Assembly: GCA_027592155.1 (NCBI GenBank)
Contig: JAQCKY010000083.1
Span: 1-7,874 of the forward strand
From: Pseudomonadota bacterium
Lineage (GTDB): Bacteria; Pseudomonadota; Alphaproteobacteria; Rhodospirillales; UBA2165
Length of the DNA: 7,874 nt
Direction of reading: 5' to 3'
Under the pieces are notes generated by a model. The model was not told the DNA's origin, searched no databases, and saw nothing but the letters and a program-made list of their open reading frames with translations. Positions 4,902-7,874 of this stretch are shown one piece after another. The position numbers were made by a program, and so were the translations under genes. Numbering within the stretch: position 1 is the first letter of the stretch; each line of letters opens with the position of its first letter.

Positions 4902-6280
4902 TCAGCGGCAGCAACAGCGACGATATTATAACTGTGAACTCGGTGACCCCCGGGACGACCATCCTGGGCGGTCTCGGGACCGATATTCTGATGTCGGGAA
5001 GCGCCGGCATCAATGCCGTGCTGCAGAGTTTCGCGACCTTCATCGGCGGCAGCGGAACCGACACGATCATTGTGGAATCGACCGCCGCAACAGGCACTGT
5101 TTTCGATTCCGGCGGCGGCAGTAACGAAGCCCTCACCCTGGTGACCGGTCCCAATACCCTTACCGTCACAAATTTCGATTTTTTGAATGGGTCCACGGGT
5201 AACGACACCCTCACGCTGGAAGGTGCGGCATCGGGCCTGACCATCGATTTGGGCGCGGGTACCGATATCGTGAATCTTGCCAACGCGACCAACATCATCG
5301 CCCTCGACGAGGTTGAAACCCTGAACGGTGGCAGCGGGACGGATACGGTGACGCTGTCCAACACCGCCGCATCCTTGACCTTTGCCGGGATTGAAAGTCT
5401 GACGGCCGGTTCATTGGGCGATGCGCTGACGGCAGCGCTCTCCGATGTTTCCGGCATGACCATAAATGGTGGCGGCAACCTCGATACCCTGACCATACTC
5501 GGCGGCGGAACGCTGACGGCCACGAACCTGGCGAACGTCTCCAACATTGAAACCTGGGTGCTGACCGAGAACGCGATGGCCTATAACATCACCACGGCCG
5601 ACGGGAATGTGACGGCAGGCAATGCGCTGACGATTGGCGGCGTCGGATTATCCAGCGCATTGAACTTTGATGGCTCGGCCGAGACCGGCGCGACCGGCGC
5701 CTTCAGCGTTATCGGTGGCTCGGGCGCCGACACGCTCACCGGTGGCGGCGATGCTGATTTTCTCTCCGGTAATGGCGGCAGCGATATGCTGTCCGGCGGC
5801 GCTGGTAATGACACCATCGCAACGGGTGCCGCCTCAGACACCGTTCTTTACGCGGGGATCAACGAGTTCGGCGATACCATCACCGATTTCACGGCCGGCT
5901 CTGGCGGCGATCTATTTGATTTTTCCATGGCGATCGATGACAGCCTACAGGCCAAACTATTCACACAAATTGGGGCCGGCGACGGTGCCGCCGGGCATGG
6001 TGTCTTTGCGTTAAGCACAGACACGTTTACCAATTACAATGTAGCCTCAAGCGCTGCCTCCGACCTGACCTCTCTTGGTATTAGCGGTTTCACCAGCGGC
6101 TACACCGCGATGTTCGCGATCGGGAACGGCCCGAATACCCATCTCTGGTATTGGGACGATGGCACTGGCGGGACCTCTGACGGTGTGATCGAGACGGGAG
6201 AATTGACCTCAATCGCCGAATTAACCGGCGTCGATGTGGCAAACATTACCGAAGATAATTTTGCCGATATCGTGATTTAA
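4898..6280 (+). CDS. RTX calcium-binding protein, C-terminal part (continuation after a frameshift)
   Basis: This 460-residue frame continues the preceding protein in the -1 frame. It opens with beta-rich repeats of the form N-T-L-x3-(N/D)-F-(D/E)-x2-x-G-S-x-G-N-D-T-L-T, with copies near 5150, 5300 and 5390. A further section (YNITTADGNVTAGNALTIGG) leads to another set of RTX nonapeptides at residues about 271-318. The last 130 residues contain FGDTITDFTAGSGGDLFDFS, then HLWYWDDGTGG, and end TGVDVANITEDNFADIVI. This resembles the C-terminal ends of type I secretion substrates, where the uncleaved signal resides. The formal start is a GTG overlapping the previous stop (GTGA), but no ribosome binding site precedes it. 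Aligning repeats across the junction needs exactly one extra base, so separate translation is unlikely. The stop shares its TTAA with the stop of the convergent cupin gene. Confidence 0.82.
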   Translation: MISGSNSDDIITVNSVTPGTTILGGLGTDILMSGSAGINAVLQSFATFIGGSGTDTIIVESTAATGTVFDSGGGSNEALTLVTGPNTLTVTNFDFLNGSTGNDTLTLEGAASGLTIDLGAGTDIVNLANATNIIALDEVETLNGGSGTDTVTLSNTAASLTFAGIESLTAGSLGDALTAALSDVSGMTINGGGNLDTLTILGGGTLTATNLANVSNIETWVLTENAMAYNITTADGNVTAGNALTIGGVGLSSALNFDGSAETGATGAFSVIGGSGADTLTGGGDADFLSGNGGSDMLSGGAGNDTIATGAASDTVLYAGINEFGDTITDFTAGSGGDLFDFSMAIDDSLQAKLFTQIGAGDGAAGHGVFALSTDTFTNYNVASSAASDLTSLGISGFTSGYTAMFAIGNGPNTHLWYWDDGTGGTSDGVIETGELTSIAELTGVDVANITEDNFADIVI

Positions 6281-6687
6281 GAGCTGTCACCGTTGACCTG
6301 CACCGTTTCGTAGTCGCCCGGCATGGTGATTTCCAACAGCTCGTAGTCTTCCGAGTAGTCGAGCACGTTGTGGCGGATCGATGGTGGCTGTATCCAGCAA
6401 TCGCCGGCTTCGAACTCAAATTCGCCTTCGCCCTCGAACCAGACGCGGGAACGGCCTTTCAGCACATAGACCATCTGAAAATCCAGATCGTGGTAATGAA
6501 CGCCGCTGCCCTCGGGCGGGCAGGGTTTCGTTGTTCGCACGATATGGCCGTGGATTTTGCCGCCTGAAGCCTCGGCAAATCCAAGATCGCGGTATTCCCG
6601 GTAAACCCGAAACCCACCGCTGACAAACGGATGTTCGCGGGCGTGATGGGCGACAAATTTCGGATTGATGGTGAGTTTGACGGGCAT
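6277..6687 (-). CDS. Single-domain cupin protein
   Basis: This 136-residue protein is one cupin beta barrel. Motif 1 is G62-x-H64-x-H66-x4-Q71-x6-G78 and motif 2 is G95-x5-P101-x4-H106-N107. H64, H66 and H106 are likely metal ligands; the usual glutamate ligand position appears as Gln71 in the D-F-Q-M-V-Y-V-L-K-G stretch. A glutamate-rich turn (FEGEGEFEFEAGD) lies between the motifs. The substrate cannot be told: small cupins include dioxygenases, isomerases and binding proteins. The start is well supported by AGGAGGGG (complement of 6697-6704) 9 bases upstream of the ATG. The gene converges on the RTX gene, sharing the four bases TTAA of both stop codons, and diverges from the MFS gene, with which it may share a regulatory gap. 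Confidence 0.9.
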   Translation of the reverse strand: MPVKLTINPKFVAHHAREHPFVSGGFRVYREYRDLGFAEASGGKIHGHIVRTTKPCPPEGSGVHYHDLDFQMVYVLKGRSRVWFEGEGEFEFEAGDCWIQPPSIRHNVLDYSEDYELLEITMPGDYETVQVNGDSS

Positions 6688-6696
6688 CGAAGATCT

Positions 6697-6704
6697 CCCC
6701 TCCT
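6697..6704 (-). promoter_or_regulatory. Strong ribosome binding site of the cupin gene
   Basis: On the - strand these bases read AGGAGGGG, 9 bases before the cupin ATG. It is the strongest Shine-Dalgarno match in the window. A short palindrome TTAC-T-GTAA (6707-6715) sits just upstream and could be an operator or chance. Confidence 0.7.
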
Positions 6705-6815
6705 GTTTACTGTAAGCGCTCTTGCCTTATCACCTGTTGGTCCGTCACTATCCTAGCGTTCAAATTCAAACACCGGTCCTAAAAATAATGACGTGCGGGT
6801 TCGATACAATTCAAA
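6705..6815. promoter_or_regulatory. Divergent intergenic region between cupin and MFS genes
   Basis: These 111 AT-richer bases should hold the promoters of both divergent genes, but no pair of boxes stands out on either strand. The 8-mer AATTCAAA occurs twice on the + strand, at 6763-6770 and 6808-6815, the second directly before the GTG at 6816. This may be chance. Confidence 0.35.
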
Positions 6816-7874
6816 GTGATCGGTACGTCGGTGGCCGCTAGGTTCCGCCTCGATCAACTGGGCGGGATCGCGAAAGCATTACGTCACCGTAACTACGCCA
6901 TCTATCTGACCGGCATGTTCGTCTCGTTAAACGGCAGCTTCGTATTTGCCGTGACGGTGGGCTGGCTGACCTGGGAACTGACGGGGTCGGCGGGCTGGGT
7001 CGGCACCATGGTCTTTGCCGAGACTTTACCCAACACGCTGCTTGCCCCCTTTGCCGGGGCGATCATTGATCGCGGACGGGCCTTTCGCATCTTTAAATTC
7101 TCGCAGATCGGCCAATCAGTTTTCATGTCAATCCTGGCGGCGATAACCCTGCTCGATGCCTTGACGGTCGAAATCCTGCTCGGCTTCTCGGTCGTCGTTG
7201 GTATCTTCAACGGTTTTGCCGTGCCGGCCCATTTTGCCCTAGTGCCTAGGATGGTGCCCCGCGAGGATCTGTCGCCCGCCTTGGCGCTGCAATCCTCCTG
7301 CGCCCAAAGCGCGCGCTTCATCGGCCCCGCCATCGCCGGACTCTTTTTGGTGACCCTCGGTGCCGGTGCGGCTTTCCTGTTCAACGCGATCACCTACTTC
7401 TTTTATCTCGGGGCTCTGACCTTCATCCGGATCGATGACAGCCCGTCGGAGACCGGCGGACAAAAGGGGCTGTTCGGCGATATTGCCGAGGGGCTGGCCT
7501 ATATGCGGACCGATGCGCCGATCCGGCTGCTGCTGCTGATTGCGGTCTGCCTCGGGTTCTTGTTGCGCCCGGCAACCGATCTCATGCCGGCCTTCGTCGG
7601 CGCCGTGTTCGAGGGCGGACCGAAGGCACTGTCACTGCTGCTCTCCACCGCCGGCGGCAGTGCGCTCCTGGCGGCGCTGTGGCTGGCCCGGCGGGGCAAC
7701 GCCCCCGGTCTGACCCGGATCATGTTTGTCTCGATGGCAGTATCGGCAGCGACCATTTTTGTCTTTGCGTTACAGCCCAACCTGGCCGTCGGGGTCGTCC
7801 TGATCGCGGTCTATGCCTTCGCCGTATCGGCGGTCAGCGTTGCCAATATGAGCCTCCTGCAAACCAGCCTGCAG
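6816..7874 (+). CDS. MFS_3-type (EntS-like) major facilitator transporter, 3' truncated
   Basis: This frame of 353 codons runs off the right edge. Hydrophobic membrane segments follow in the order expected for the 12-helix major facilitator fold. The first starts at YAIYLTGMFVSLNGSFVFAV. The motif-A loop reads PFAGAIIDRGRAFRI between helices 2 and 3. The segment VVGIFNGFAVPAHFALVPRMVP, with the following SPALALQSSCAQSARFIGPAIAG, is characteristic of the MFS_3/EntS-like group, which includes exporters of siderophores and drugs. A hydrophilic central loop (about 7435-7500) separates the two halves. Family members are about 400-420 residues, so the last one or two helices are missing. The start is uncertain: GTG 6816 and GTG 6831 are in frame and neither has a good ribosome binding site; ATG 6915 lies inside the first membrane helix. 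The substrate is unknown. Confidence 0.9.
   Translation, partial: MIGTSVAARFRLDQLGGIAKALRHRNYAIYLTGMFVSLNGSFVFAVTVGWLTWELTGSAGWVGTMVFAETLPNTLLAPFAGAIIDRGRAFRIFKFSQIGQSVFMSILAAITLLDALTVEILLGFSVVVGIFNGFAVPAHFALVPRMVPREDLSPALALQSSCAQSARFIGPAIAGLFLVTLGAGAAFLFNAITYFFYLGALTFIRIDDSPSETGGQKGLFGDIAEGLAYMRTDAPIRLLLLIAVCLGFLLRPATDLMPAFVGAVFEGGPKALSLLLSTAGGSALLAALWLARRGNAPGLTRIMFVSMAVSAATIFVFALQPNLAVGVVLIAVYAFAVSAVSVANMSLLQTSLQ

Noticed and set aside
4852..5547. - strand frame of 231 codons opposite the RTX repeats
   Set aside because: Its Ser/Pro/Val-rich composition is the mirror of Gly/Asp/Thr repeat codons, as expected for a shadow.
6902..7393. - strand frame of 163 codons opposite the MFS gene
   Set aside because: The + strand frame shows membrane helices and the MFS motif A. 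The antisense product is basic and featureless.

Overview
The window looks like the chromosome of a GC-rich alphaproteobacterium, with a Rhodospirillales-like order possible. This rests on the dnaX-ybaB-recR gene order, the acidic C-terminal tail of DnaX, the codon use and the FecR-RTX protein style. The taxonomic call is inference only. No tRNA, rRNA, CRISPR array, insertion sequence or origin was seen.

Region 1 (1-1530, + strand) is the housekeeping replication/recombination operon: the 3' end of dnaX, then ybaB/ebfC overlapping it by one base, then recR 33 bases later.

Region 2 (1549-2449, + strand) continues the run with no visible terminator. It holds a small eight-cysteine protein and two consecutive tiny proteins of the bacterioferritin-associated-ferredoxin (BFD-like [2Fe-2S]) type. 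Both small proteins have the same C-x-C-x31-C-x2-C spacing. The first has no ATG, GTG or TTG start ahead of its first cysteines. It does have an AGGAG ribosome binding site placed correctly in front of an ATA codon. Together the three genes form a metal- or Fe-S-flavoured cassette of unknown role attached to the recR operon.

Region 3 (2450-6280, + strand) is a leader with nested inverted repeats, followed by a large secreted calcium-binding protein: an N-terminal region, a FecR domain, an acidic/proline linker, RTX nonapeptide repeats, beta-rich repeats and a C-terminal type-I-secretion-like end. In this sequence it is split in two by an apparent one-base deletion near 4884-4890. Repairing that base would give one protein of about 1,210 residues.

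Region 4 (6277-7874) has a small cupin gene on the - strand whose stop codon shares TTAA with the RTX stop. Diverging from it is an MFS_3-type (EntS-like) exporter gene that runs off the right edge. No type I secretion genes (ABC transporter, membrane fusion protein, TolC) lie in the window.
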